Below, one piece after another: positions 21,426 through 31,004 of a DNA stretch of 64,000 nucleotides; positions within the stretch are counted from its first letter, which is position 1, and each line of letters starts with the position of its first letter. The stretch spans positions 186,001 to 250,000 of the forward strand of contig CDRNVI010000053.1 of NCBI GenBank assembly GCA_977017575.1, given 5' to 3'. The translations under genes were made by a program, and so were the position numbers. Origin of the DNA: Paramoeba atlantica. Taxonomy: Eukaryota > Discosea. Under the pieces are notes generated by a model. It was given only the letters and a program-made list of their open reading frames with translations, was not told where the DNA came from and did no database searches.

Positions 21426-22103
21426 ATGCACTCGCTGTCTCGTACGAAGTTGTGTATCGCCCATACTGGCACCGTCCCAATCCGCATATTACAGAGTTAT
21501 CTATTGAATGAGAATCGTGCGATTAAGCTATACCGGGAACGGTTTGCTTCCATACGTCGAGATATTAAGATTCCAGGATTCGGATGCCATACGAATGCTA
21601 GCGAAAAATTAGTAGGTCGACGTGATGGAACAGTGTATAAGGTTCCACCTCTGAGTGCAGGGATTTGTCGTGCAACTATAGTTGGTATCTTGTATGACGT
21701 AGTTCCCGGAAGACTTCAGCGAGCGTGTGTACATGATACAAAAAAAGTTACAAATGTACCGTGCATGATGCTGAGATTGCAAACCTTGACATTTTCATCT
21801 GACAATCTCTCAATGAACATACCATGTACCTCAAAAGATATGCATAAAATTTTGGTTCATAATTCAAGAATCAGCCAAGATTTCACATTTTTTCTTCAAG
21901 AAGCTTGCCACATGCATTCTTCGAAGAATAATGTTGCATTATGCATACAAGAAGCGGAGTGGAGAGGTAAACTTATTATGCGAGTTACTGGTGATGTCGG
22001 GTTACACAATTCATATGTGGCAAAGTACGCGAAGAAAGTACACGATCCAACTCTGCATGTACTTCATGCTGCTCATTCTATACACATACTTAGAAGTAGC
22101 TAG
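21426..22103 (+). CDS. hypothetical protein, 225 aa
   Basis: A single open frame 394 bases downstream of the 20310 gene on the same strand. No family recognised. The segment FGCHTNASEKLVGRRDGTVY and later VNPLSAG-like hydrophobic patches suggest a folded protein; it is Cys- and His-rich (for example QEACHMHSSKNN). No signal peptide or membrane span. Codon use matches the 20310 gene. The intergenic 21033-21425 shows no other feature. Confidence 0.5.
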   Translation: MHSLSRTKLCIAHTGTVPIRILQSYLLNENRAIKLYRERFASIRRDIKIPGFGCHTNASEKLVGRRDGTVYKVPPLSAGICRATIVGILYDVVPGRLQRACVHDTKKVTNVPCMMLRLQTLTFSSDNLSMNIPCTSKDMHKILVHNSRISQDFTFFLQEACHMHSSKNNVALCIQEAEWRGKLIMRVTGDVGLHNSYVAKYAKKVHDPTLHVLHAAHSIHILRSS

Positions 22104-22534
22104 TTAAACAACCAGAAGAATGAAAAGAGAAACACCGTCTAAACGAAAAGTTGATCTAGAAGGCCACTCACACACTGATAGTGCATAAAACTCGCACTCT
22201 GATAATACCCCCTTTAATATGCATCCCCACAAAATTGAGCAGGTTCGTGAAGTGAAGAGCATGGGATAAGAAGGTTTAAACCACCTGGGTTTGCCTGGGT
22301 TTGCCAATTTTCTATATTATACAGTGGTTTCAAGATATCTTCCCCCTGCGGAAACTTGATTTTTTTTCTGCTTTTTCTAATTTTCGCAGTATCGGATAGA
22401 TCTCGTTCCTCTAGTTAAGAACTTTGCCGCCTTGTTTATGTAGGGACCCCCTGGTACCCCTTGTGTCCAAAATACTGTCCAAAAAGGACTTGGTTTTTTG
22501 GGTCATTTTTCTGAAACTGCCGGCGTTAGTAATA

Positions 22535-24155
22535 CTGTACCCCCCCTCTTTATAATAGGCTCGATTTTGCCCAAATGAACCTATATGGAAGATTAAAAGT
22601 TGGCACAGAAATCACCCTACATTTTGGAGCGAGGATCCAAGAATTGTTCAATCGCTAAGTGGACCCCGGCGATCTGCTAAAGTGAAATGTCCGGCACCAC
22701 CCCGCGCCATACCTCGAAGAAGCATATGAAAATAAATAACAAAAAATTTAAGACGGTGCAGGAAAATTAAAAAAAATCTTCCTCGGTTTGCCAAAAAAAA
22801 AAGAACCTATAAAGGGGGGGGTCGAGGCTATTAAACCCCTCCGCACCAATAAGGCGCCCCCCTTAACTTTTCAAAAAAATGTCCGTTTGAGCTGATTTTT
22901 GTTGCATTTTGCAGATCTCAACACAAAGACTGCGCGTGAAGAAACGAAACAAAAAGAAACCCATATGCAAATTTTAAAGAAGAATTACAATTTTTTCACC
23001 TTTTCCCCTTTGTTGGCCACACAAGCCTTGAGCCGAGCATCGCAGCTCAAAACCGAATCATCAATATATACACTTTTTATGAGGTCTTCCTTATTTGAAG
23101 GAGTGTACTCATCGACAAGCTCTTGCACCATACTCCACACGTTTTCTATGGGGGAAAGATCAGGGGAGTTCGGTGGCCAATTTGGCAATAGTGTCATTTC
23201 GGTTTTTTCAAGATAAGCCTTAGATTCTTTGGCAGTGTGCGATGTCGCTCCATCTTGCTGAAAAATACAGTTGGGAGGAAATTGTACTTTTTTAGTGTAT
23301 TAGAAACGCATGTAATTGAGTTGGAAGAGAGAACAACAAGTTTCCTATAGCCTACCCCCACGGCACCCCATACATGACACTTAGGTGCCCAACGCACTCT
23401 TTGTCGCTTTGCGGGCTTTTTGCCTGGAGCCATCCACATCTTTTTTCTATGATCCTTTGTATCGAACAGCTTTTCGTAAGTAAAAACTAAACGAGAGGTG
23501 TCCCACTTTAGTTCTTCCCATTTTAAAGCAAACGATACCCTTTTCTTTTTCTGTACCTCCGTCAGCCCTTGTGACAAAGGCCGTGACCCATACTTGTAGC
23601 CTAGGGAACGTATATCTCTATTGATGGTGTCAGAAGATACGTTTACACCCTTTCTCTTCAGTTTTCCACGAATCTTGCGAGAAGACCCATTTATGGGGAC
23701 CGCCGCTCGGCCCAAAGGCTCAAGAGCATTTTTAACAAGATTCTCCTTTTTTTGATCCTATTTTTTACTTCAGGGCTTTGAGTATAAATATTTTCCAGCG
23801 ATTCATTTTTCAAATATTTTCTAATATGTTTTACATTAACATTAAACTCGTGAGCTAGTTGTTTCTTTGCAACCCCCTGACCATACCTCATGCGCAATAA
23901 CACTTTTCCACTTTCTGTAAGAACACCCCTCGGGAGTCGATATGTATTTTTTGGCATGACAAGGTAAAAAAGATTAAAAAAAATATTTCTATTTTTTTTG
24001 TTTTTCCAAGAGACCTAAAAATGGCGGGAACGTGCAGATCTCAAAATTTTACACGACAAAGTGGTACGATAACCCCCCTAACCCCCCTCGTGCGAAAAAT
24101 AAGGGGGGGGTGCCTTTTTGATGCGGAGGGGTTTATAAACAGGGGGGGGGTACAG
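22535..24155 (-). mobile_element. Tc1-like DNA transposon with poly-C ends, 1.62 kb
   Basis: TA + CTGTACCCCCCC at the left and poly-G + TACAG + TA at the right define the element. Subterminal blocks include GTTGCATTTTGCAGATCTCA at the left and AACGTGCAGATCTCAAAAT at the right, shared with the elements at 7383-8311 and 34427-34541. The interior encodes a minus-strand Tc1 transposase in three frames. Confidence 0.85.
22985..23957 (-). pseudogene. Tc1/mariner transposase, frameshifted
   Basis: Three overlapping minus frames: a start with helix-turn-helix (23691-23957; MPKNTYRLPRGVLTESGKVL, KKQLAHEFNVNVKHIRKYLK), a middle with the first catalytic region (23194-23715; SRLVFTYEKLFDTKDHRKKM, where the usual DE reads YEK) and AKRQRVRWAPKCHVWGAVGV, and an end (22985-23197) with NWPPNSPDLSPIENVW. 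The second D lies in FQQDGATSHT in the third frame. D to E spacing is 35. At least two frameshifts; inactive. Confidence 0.8.
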
Positions 24156-24295
24156 TACCTTCTCAGGTATTAGGAAGAGACGCAACCCTGAGAGCTCATA
24201 TTTTCAAAACCAACGTTTTGTCTTTTCGATGCTACCCATGTTGAGTTCAAATACAATATTAACCCCTCGACAAGAATAAGGCACGCCCTTGTTTT

Positions 24296-24400
24296 TCGCG
24301 CGCGGGGACTCATGGGGGTTGCAGCACCATTTTTTCGTTCACAATTTTGAGATCTGTGCGTTCCTGGGGTTTTTAGACTGTTTTAAAAATTTGAAAAAAA
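24296..24400. mobile_element. remnant of transposon subterminal module
   Basis: GGGGGTTGCAGCACCATTTT followed by GTTCACAATTTTGAGATCTG matches 7438-7503 inside the 7383-8311 element. No end is visible; a fragment only. Confidence 0.5.
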
Positions 24401-24442
24401 TAGTTTGAGAAAGTAATTTTTGAGAACAGTTTTTGTAAAATT

Positions 24443-24637
24443 ATGGTAAAATCCAAGTATCGTCCACCAAGTGGAGGGATGACACCATGGGGAAAATATT
24501 ATAATAATATTTTGATGCCACCGAATGCGACTCTCTGCTTTCCATCATGGGATGCACGACAGGCTTCTCTAGAATCTGACGTTATTGCGACACAGATGTT
24601 CCTCCGCGGTAATGTGGAGAATATTGGATTTGCGTGA
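24443..24637 (+). CDS. possible small protein, 64 aa
   Basis: A short frame starting MVKSKYRPPSGGMTPWGKYY and ending NVENIGFA. It contains no repeat sequence. No family recognised. It lies between transposon remnants, so it may be a leftover coding fragment rather than a gene. Confidence 0.25.
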   Translation: MVKSKYRPPSGGMTPWGKYYNNILMPPNATLCFPSWDARQASLESDVIATQMFLRGNVENIGFA

Positions 24638-24801
24638 AGTTGGTTTGACAAGAAAGCGACGTTTATAGATATTTGCTATACCTGTAGTACATTTTTTTAA
24701 GTTTACTTAGGGTGTTTTTCCGTGAGTTCTTAATGCTGGTCTTGTTTTTCCCTTTGTAAACATACAAGTTTGAAGTTTCTTCCGTTCTATATTCTATAAT
24801 A

Positions 24802-24930
24802 CTGTACCCCCCCCTAGTTATCTGTCGCTACTTTTCGAGAAAAGGTGACAGATAACTAGGGGGGGTAGGGGTGCGTCAGATAACTAGGGGGGTCAAAGTG
24901 CGACAGATAACTAGGGGGGTCCGTCGTCAA
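24802..24930. mobile_element. MITE end, TAGTTATCTGTCGC word
   Basis: TA + CTGTACCCCCCCC and the word TAGTTATCTGTCGC, then three inverted copies of GACAGATAACTAGGGGGG at about 24846-24922. The build is the same as in the complete element at 62356-62704. No right end found; the remainder merges with an RT-like fragment. Confidence 0.65.
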
Positions 24931-24959
24931 AAAAAGCGAGGGAACGAAATGTTACAGAA

Positions 24960-25085
24960 ACGGTATCTTTATTGCCTAGGAAAATTCCTTTCTACCCCAA
25001 TGGGGTACTACAAGCTGAAGGCATGCGCCTACGGGTTAAAAGAAGCCCAGAGAGTAATTTACACACATTTTATTGGGCTAAAATA
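24960..25085 (+). mobile_element. possible Ty1/copia-like fossil fragment
   Basis: A short segment reads like the copia reverse transcriptase stretch around LKACAYGLKEAQRV. It is a tiny, broken remnant with no terminal repeats visible. The resemblance is short and may be chance. Confidence 0.25.
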
Positions 25086-25220
25086 TTAATTACGTTACAT
25101 CAAAGGGTAAAGTCATCCATGGGTAAGGTCATCCATGGGTTAAAGTAAAACATCGGGAGCTATCGGACTCCAATTTGCACAAAGGTCACGACGGGAAAGA
25201 ATGTGAATATCACGGTTTTC

Positions 25221-25399
25221 AAACCCAGGGTAAAGGGGACGAGGGAGATACCAATAGTGCAGGTGAGGCAGTTTCCCACGGGAAAAACGGTATCTCCACC
25301 TTTTTCGGCGCCTGTGCCACAGGGGGGATACCGTATTTCATGTGGGAAACTGCCGCACCTACACTATTGGTATCTCCGTCGTCCCCTTTACCCTGGGTT
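25221..25399. repeat. foldback hairpin element (GAGGGAGATAC family), copy 2
   Basis: The left arm AACCCAGGGTAAAGGGGACG plus AGGGAGATACCAATAGTG pairs with the right arm ending CCCCTTTACCCTGGGTT. Arms are about 70 bases. A second inner inverted repeat (CAGTTTCCCACGGG / CATGTGGGAAACTG) extends the stem. Outer arm sequence resembles copy 1 (6526-6709) but inner arm sequence differs. Confidence 0.85.
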
Positions 25400-25549
25400 A
25401 CATGGTAAAAACATGTTCCCTAGGACTCCTTACAGCTTCCCACGCGAGGAAGTCGTCGTCGCTGCGTTTATTTTAATCATACAGGGTGGTACCTGTAGAG
25501 ACATAAAATTGTGGTATAGGGACGCATGCCACGTATATACCATCAATTA

Positions 25550-25755
25550 TTGAAGGGAATATCCTAGTGTGCCCCCCTCCCATTCAAGGGATTCCCGTTG
25601 GGTCCATATTACAAAGCTTCCACGAACTGCAGCGGCACACATGCTCTGTAGGCATTTAAAAGCTAACGGCTTATTGCCGTTAAAAAGGCTGTATAGATGA
25701 TTGCATGTGGTGTTCGGAAGACCTCTTGCCCCGATTTCAAATACTAGTAGATGAT
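25550..25755 (-). pseudogene. LINE C terminus, split by IS30-like insertion (3' piece)
   Basis: The minus frame HHLLVFEIGARGLPNTTCNH...FKCLQSMCAAAVRGSFVIWTQRE matches the usual C terminus of endonuclease LINEs. It continues the reading frame that stops at 27201 on the other side of the transposon at 25756-27200. Confidence 0.7.
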
Positions 25756-27200
25756 GTGGATTGTCATACTCAGAGCAACACCTTTTTGTCATACTCAGTG
25801 CAACAAAAATGAGAAAAATATGGGTGTGTTCCGGATGTCAGGATTTTCGCATACTCAGTGCAACACTGTTTTTTCGGTCGGACAGCACCACGAACGGACG
25901 CGGGATTGTATGAGCCACGGACGCGGGATTGTATGTAAGAAACAATGGATTAAGAAAAAAAAATTATATAAGGAGAAGAAAAAAGGAGTACCTGGATAAT
26001 CGATATTGACGGAACAACATAACGCGTTTCTTTAGTAAAGAGATAAACTTTTTACCTTTACTGCTTTACAACTTACGGCTATACAACTTACTGCTTTCAG
26101 TATAGTACCGTCTCTTTATAGTAAAATTTAAGTCTCTTTGGGGAGACCCATTTCAAGCACTTTCGTGGCCGTTTGTTCAGTTTGTTGACCGTCTTACTAA
26201 CTTCGCGCTGTGTCAACTCCCCAAAAGTATCTGACTTGGTGTGATACTACCGGACCAGACCATTCATGTTTTCAACGGCCCCCTTTTCCCACGAATGGTA
26301 AGGATGACAAAAGTAAGATTTGCATCCTAACTTCTTGTTGATGGCTTCATGATTGGTATTTTCAGTTCCATTGTCATACGTTATGGTATGCACTTTGTAT
26401 TTCTTTAAGGCTTTCAGCACCTGTGTTTCAACTTGTTTTGACTGCTTGGATTGAAATACACGAAGGACAACAAACCTACTCTTTCGTTCACAAAGGGTCA
26501 GGATGAAATACCCACTTTTCTTTGCTCCCTCAATTAAATCGGCCTCCCAATCACCATACCGACGTCGTGTGTTTACTATTTGGGGACGATGATCGATAGA
26601 AACCCGGTTTGGAATGGTACTTCGACCATGAATGCGTCGAACATAAGGCCGCCTTCCGCGGATCCGTAGGCACTTATGAATCTTCCCCCATTGTCTTTGT
26701 CTCGACGAACAAATCGATAGATTGTGGAAGTGGATGGTGAACCTTGTGAGCCGACAACAAGTGTATTAGCAACCTGCTCCGGGCTGTGAAGCTTTCGGAG
26801 ACGGGTCTTTACATTTTTTTCAAGACTGGCTCGAATTAGACGTGGTCTGGCCCCTTTATTAACCAGTCGTCTCTTGGCAACACGATGGGCACGGCTGGAA
26901 CGGTATTGCCCACCTCTGTTCCTGTTGCGTGCCAGCTCACGACATACCGTACTTGGGGACTTATCAATCGATCGGGCAATTTCCCTCTTCGTTGCGCCAC
27001 TTTCAAACATCGTTTGAATATCTTTGCGATTGCTTTCAGATAATCTTCTGTACTTTTGCATGAATGAACTCAATTATGTAGAAATTAGTATATGAAGTGT
27101 ACTATGTAGAAATTAACCTTTTGTTGCGCTGAGTATGACAATTATTATTATTTTGTTGCACTGAGTATGACAATTTGTTGCACTGACATTGACAATCCAC
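25756..27200 (-). mobile_element. IS30-like DNA transposon, 1.45 kb
   Basis: The ends share GTGGATTGTCA inverted. Both termini are iterated: TTGTCATACTCAGTGCAACA or variants occur at about 25760, 25787 and 25848 on the left and inverted at about 27118, 27155 and 27170 on the right. The minus-strand gene is an IS30-family transposase. The element interrupts a LINE endonuclease frame (25550-25755 plus 27201-27735). The region 25756-26100 outside the gene is otherwise A-rich. Confidence 0.75.
26110..27073 (-). pseudogene. IS30-family transposase, lightly broken
   Basis: The N terminus (MSSFMQKYRRLSESNRKDIQ; ATKREIARSIDKSPSTVCRE) is the IS30 helix-turn-helix. In another frame the DDE domain follows: NRVSIDHRPQIVNTRRRYGD, WEADLIEG (first D), ITYDNGTENTNH (second D), YFCHPYHSWEKGAVENMNGL (E). 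Second D to E is 33 residues, the IS30 spacing. One frameshift lies near 26680, and a TAG stands where Gln is expected after NGLVR. IS30 is a bacterial insertion sequence family, so its presence in a eukaryotic repeat setting is notable. Confidence 0.8.
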
Positions 27201-27735
27201 CTGACATCTCGGGTTAGACATTCTGCGGCGGTGTAGTATGGCATTGTATTTGTCGCGTTTCCGTTGGTGTGACGCATCCATGGCCTCCTCCCATGGCACT
27301 ATCAGTTCGATTATGTATTCTGTTCCATCACTGAGTGTCACAAGTGCATCTGGGCGTAATAGGATGTCTGAAAACCACCAGGATGGAAGATTCCGCTCCC
27401 CTGGTAGATCGAAATGCTGTTGGGCTGTGTTCTGGGAGGCTCGAAGAAACTTTGATAACTCTTTAAGGACAAAGTTATGACGGAGCGTGTATCTATCTTG
27501 CGTGAGGGCAACTTTGCAACCAGTAAGTATGTGTCGTACGGTTTCCGTTTCTCTCTTACACAGAGTACATTTGGTGTCCGTGTACATTGTGATTCCCCAT
27601 CTTCTTCGGTTTGCCTTCGTGGGGAGCGCCGTAGTTGTCATGGCGGCAGCGTGGAAACGTGATATTTTCTCATTTCTGTTACCGTTGACAGCAGCTACAC
27701 AAAAAAATCCACCTGGCACTATCCCCACTGGCAGG
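27201..27735 (-). pseudogene. LINE zinc knuckle and restriction-like endonuclease (5' piece)
   Basis: The frame reads CTLCKRETETVRHILTGC (zinc knuckle), DRYTLRHNFVLKEL, then LRPDALVTLSDGTEYIIELI, the PD...E core of the restriction-like endonuclease. It stops abruptly at MSNPRCQ at the IS30-like border. Upstream it abuts, head to head, another LINE starting about 27736 on the plus strand. The LINE subfamily differs from the 1933-4738 copy. Confidence 0.75.
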
Positions 27736-28181
27736 CTGGAATATGAACGATTACTAGCCCGCTCAAGCTATCGCAAAGTAAATCACGTCCAAATAGCCTC
27801 CTGGCGTGACATCTGTCACGGTATTACAATAGGATGCTCTTCTGCCTCGGAAGCCGAAAAGCTCAATGTAGCCTGACACCTTCTTGGGGCCGTCAAACGC
27901 TACCTCTTTATCCCCTCAGAAAAACTAAGCCACCGACAGCTGGCGCACGAACTTCGTTCACGTTTTTTAAAACCTGATCAGGAATGCAATCCTCCGAAAA
28001 CGCCCATTCCTCCAGCTAATGATAAATCCTCAGCGGCAGAGAAACGATCGCTTAGACTTCTTAGAAGTAGAGCGATATCGAAGGCCGCGCGCGCCCTAGA
28101 CAGTACGGAGAGAGATCCCCTCACCCCAGCAGAGATAAAGCGGGCCGCGGCCGTTTTACACCCACGCAGTATCGCTTCCCT

Positions 28182-28833
28182 ATGCCGCGCCCCTCTGAGG
28201 ACACTACGGTCAACGTAGCTGGTCCAGATACCATTGAAGCGAATCGGCGGATGCTCCTGCGGCGGATGCTCAGCTCCTGGCCCCTCAGGTTGGACCCGCG
28301 AACTCTTGTCCCCCATCTCCTTATGGACGAACATGTTCTAGCATGCGTCGTCTGGATTGTAAAGCGAGCGTTGGAAAACACAGCTCCACCAGGCCTACGA
28401 AATGCCCTAACGCAGAGCGACTTATGTCTCTTCAGGAAAGATGACATCCCAAGTGACACCCCCGCATGCCGCCCGATTGCTTTGGGAGAGCTATTTTTAA
28501 AACTAGCGAGCTCCTATGCACGGTCTCAAGTTTCGAGCTTCACGGAGAAAAAATTCAAAGATATTCAATTTGGTGTGGGTGCACCACATGGAACGCATCA
28601 CATCATTTTTCGTTCACGTCGTGCTTTCAGAAGCAGTGTGAACAATACTCTACTAACAGTTGACCTTAAAAATGGCTTCAATACGATTGAACGAGCTTTT
28701 ATTGCTAGAGTCATACGTCAATGCCTCCAATTACAACCTCTGATTGGGATCTTTCTCTTCGCATACAGTCTAGTCTTATTCGTGGACTCGAACCCATCTC
28801 TAGCAGCCGAGGCGTACGTCAGGGAGAGGCGTT
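28182..28833 (+). pseudogene. LINE reverse transcriptase, motifs 0 to A
   Basis: CRPIALGELFLKLASSYARS (motif 1), FKDIQFGVGAPHGTHH (motif 2) and NTLLTVDLKNGFNTIERAFI (motif A with the first catalytic D) identify a LINE palm domain. Just before the block a GVRQGEA-like motif B start is readable in another frame at about 28812-28830. The catalytic YxDD region is absent. Confidence 0.75.
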
Positions 28834-29555
28834 AGCACATTTATAATGCATATTAACTGCACGTTTATAATGCATACTAAGCGGCACATTCAAATGCATA
28901 TAGCACATTCACATGCATAACAGCACATTCACATGCATAATGCACATTCACATGCATATTAAGCGGCACATTCACATGCATAAAATTTTAGGCACGGATT
29001 TCAACTTTTTCGAAGTTGGTGCGGGGTGCTATGGAAGCTCACCTTTGCTCCCGGTGAGGCCCCGGAGTTGCGAGAGGCCTCCATACCCCACAACTACCAC
29101 CTTCCCCCCCTATTTAGCGGGGGTCGCGCGAGCGACCCCTGATAAATGGGGGGAAGGTGGTAGTTGTTTTGGGGGAAATGAGAGGCCGAACGCACGGAGG
29201 GGCCGGCCGGGCCAATGAGCCAATAATATCTACACGTTTTTTGAATTTTGTGATTAAAAGGGAAGGATCAACAAAATTGAGAAATATGCATGTGAATGTG
29301 CTATATGCATGCGAATGTGCTATATGCATTTGAATGTGCTGTTATGTATGTGAATGTGCCGCTTAGTATGCAATATCAATGTGCAGTAAATATGCATTTG
29401 TATGTGCTATATGCATGTGAATGTGCTGTTATGCATGTGAATGTGCTGTTATGCACCTGAATGTGCTATATGCATGTGAATGTGCTAATATGCATCTGAA
29501 TGTGCTATATGCATTATAAATGCGCCGCTTAGTATGCATTATAAATGTGCGGGCG
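28834..29555. repeat. composite: inverted word arrays flanking a foldback element
   Basis: Left array (28834-28985) units read GCACATTCACATGCATA, outermost GCACATTTATAATGCATA. Right array (29283-29555) has the same words inverted. Between them sits a complete GC-rich foldback (29047-29219). The whole block is therefore a 720-bp inverted repeat. The left half, including TAGGCACGGATTTCAACTTT, is also found inverted at 40380-40630. Confidence 0.85.
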
Positions 29556-29889
29556 GCAGATCCTTTGCACCATCTACCCAAGCAGGCAGCTTTGACTCTC
29601 TTCCGACACTGTGGAGCAGTAAGAAGGAATCACATAGTACAGAGTCACGAATTGGAATCAACATTGGAGGCGAACAGGCAGATTGACGCTGCAGTAATGA
29701 ATTTCGCGGAAGAGCTACTAGGTGGGTCCGGAACGCTTGAGAAGAACCCGTTGCAAAATAAAACTTTTACGGGTGACCTCATCGGATCCACTCTTTGGCG
29801 AAAACGCGGAGCAGCTTTATTCTGATACCCCCCACGCGGTCTACCCCCCCCCGAGTCTCATTTTGGCGGAAGAGCACAGTCTTCAAACA

Positions 29890-30647
29890 AACTCGAATTA
29901 CGAACACCCCTAAGTCATAAGCACAAGGCTCTCTTCGCGCAGCTCTCCAACAAATATTCGAAATACTGGATGGAAGCGGTCCCTAATCGCCCCGAATTTT
30001 ACCGACGCGACTCGGAGTGGCAGACTGCCCTCCGCATGCGTTATCTCCTAAGCCTAGTGTCGTCCCCAAGCATACAATGTGTATTCGGGGAACTGCATCC
30101 CAATGACTACTTCCCAGTGCATGCTCTTGATTGCAGTCGAGCACGCGGCAAGACGGGAGCATCGAGACACGCCCTAGTAAAATCATGCTCCTCAAATATT
30201 TTGAGACAGTATGGATTTAACCCCGACATTATGGAGCCCAGCTTCGAAGAAGGAAAAGGCCTAGACTTATTATTTCAAATGGGACATCAACTTGTTATGG
30301 TGGATGTCACAACAGCCAACCCATTAGCTCCTTCTTACGTAGAGATGGAGAGTAAAGCGCCCGGAAAAACCCTTGTCCGGGCAGAGGCCACGAAGCACAA
30401 GACCTACGACAGTCTTGCAGCAACACATGTAATGAAGCCTTTTCCCCTAGCCTTTTCTGCATTCGGTGTTCCCGGAAACGAAACTCTAGCATTTCTACGG
30501 AAGTGCGGAGGGTACACGTCGGACAGGCACGGTTTTCTCCGCCATGCTATACAACGTGGCCATACAACGTGGCAACGCCCAAATCATTTCGGCCGCCACG
30601 TTTCAATGGCGGCAAACGGGTATCTTGTAGGGAGTAATTATTCATAA
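29890..30647 (+). pseudogene. LINE restriction-like endonuclease, second copy
   Basis: A 225-codon frame (29970-30647) has a diverged zinc knuckle (CVFGELHPNDYFPVHALDC; its second Cys is Gly), LDLLFQMGHQLVMVDVTTAN and NPLAPSYVEMES, matching the first LINE. No stop interrupts the endonuclease here, though upstream breaks inactivate the element. Confidence 0.75.
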
Positions 30648-30650
30648 ATA

Positions 30651-31004
30651 ATATAAAAAAAACAAAAAAGTTGTAATTAGCTTTTTTGAACCCTACCTGG
30701 CTAGCGGGGGTAGGGGGTCGCTCGAGTGAAAAGGACCTCGGATTCGGAACGATTGGGTCGAAAAACGGTGGTAGTCATTTAAAGGCCCAAATTCAATTTT
30801 TTGCCTACACAATTTATGGTAACTTATACAACGAAGGGTAACTTTGCACCAATTAAGGTACTAAATTATTGAAGCAATTAAAAAGCAATTGAACTTTTAG
30901 CAAAATTTTAGACGTAGTCTTTTTCCTTCGGAATAGAGATTCTATTCGATTCAGGTAAGATTGTCCGTATTCACGAATATCCTGACTGACAACTACTGTA
31001 AGTA
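30651..31004. other. intergenic, upstream of OSGEP
   Basis: AT-rich spacer with two copies of the ACAATTTATGGTAACTTA word family (about 30810-30848). A pyrimidine tract, CTTTTTCCTTCGGAATAG (30919-30936), precedes the OSGEP ATG by about 70 bases and could be an acceptor site. Confidence 0.4.

Larger units (their letters stand above)
27736..30650 (+). mobile_element. second LINE with restriction-like endonuclease, degraded
   Basis: Order: N-terminal region (27736-28180) with GAVKRYLFIPSEKLSHRQLA, homologous to LAVKRFLFLPEDKLSQRQLA in the first LINE; reverse transcriptase motifs 0-A (28182-28833); a 0.7 kb array/foldback block (28834-29555); thumb region (29555-29825); zinc knuckle and endonuclease (29890-30647). 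About 380 bases of the RT (motif B end through C) are missing at the block, so the block replaced rather than simply entered the sequence. Confidence 0.75.
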
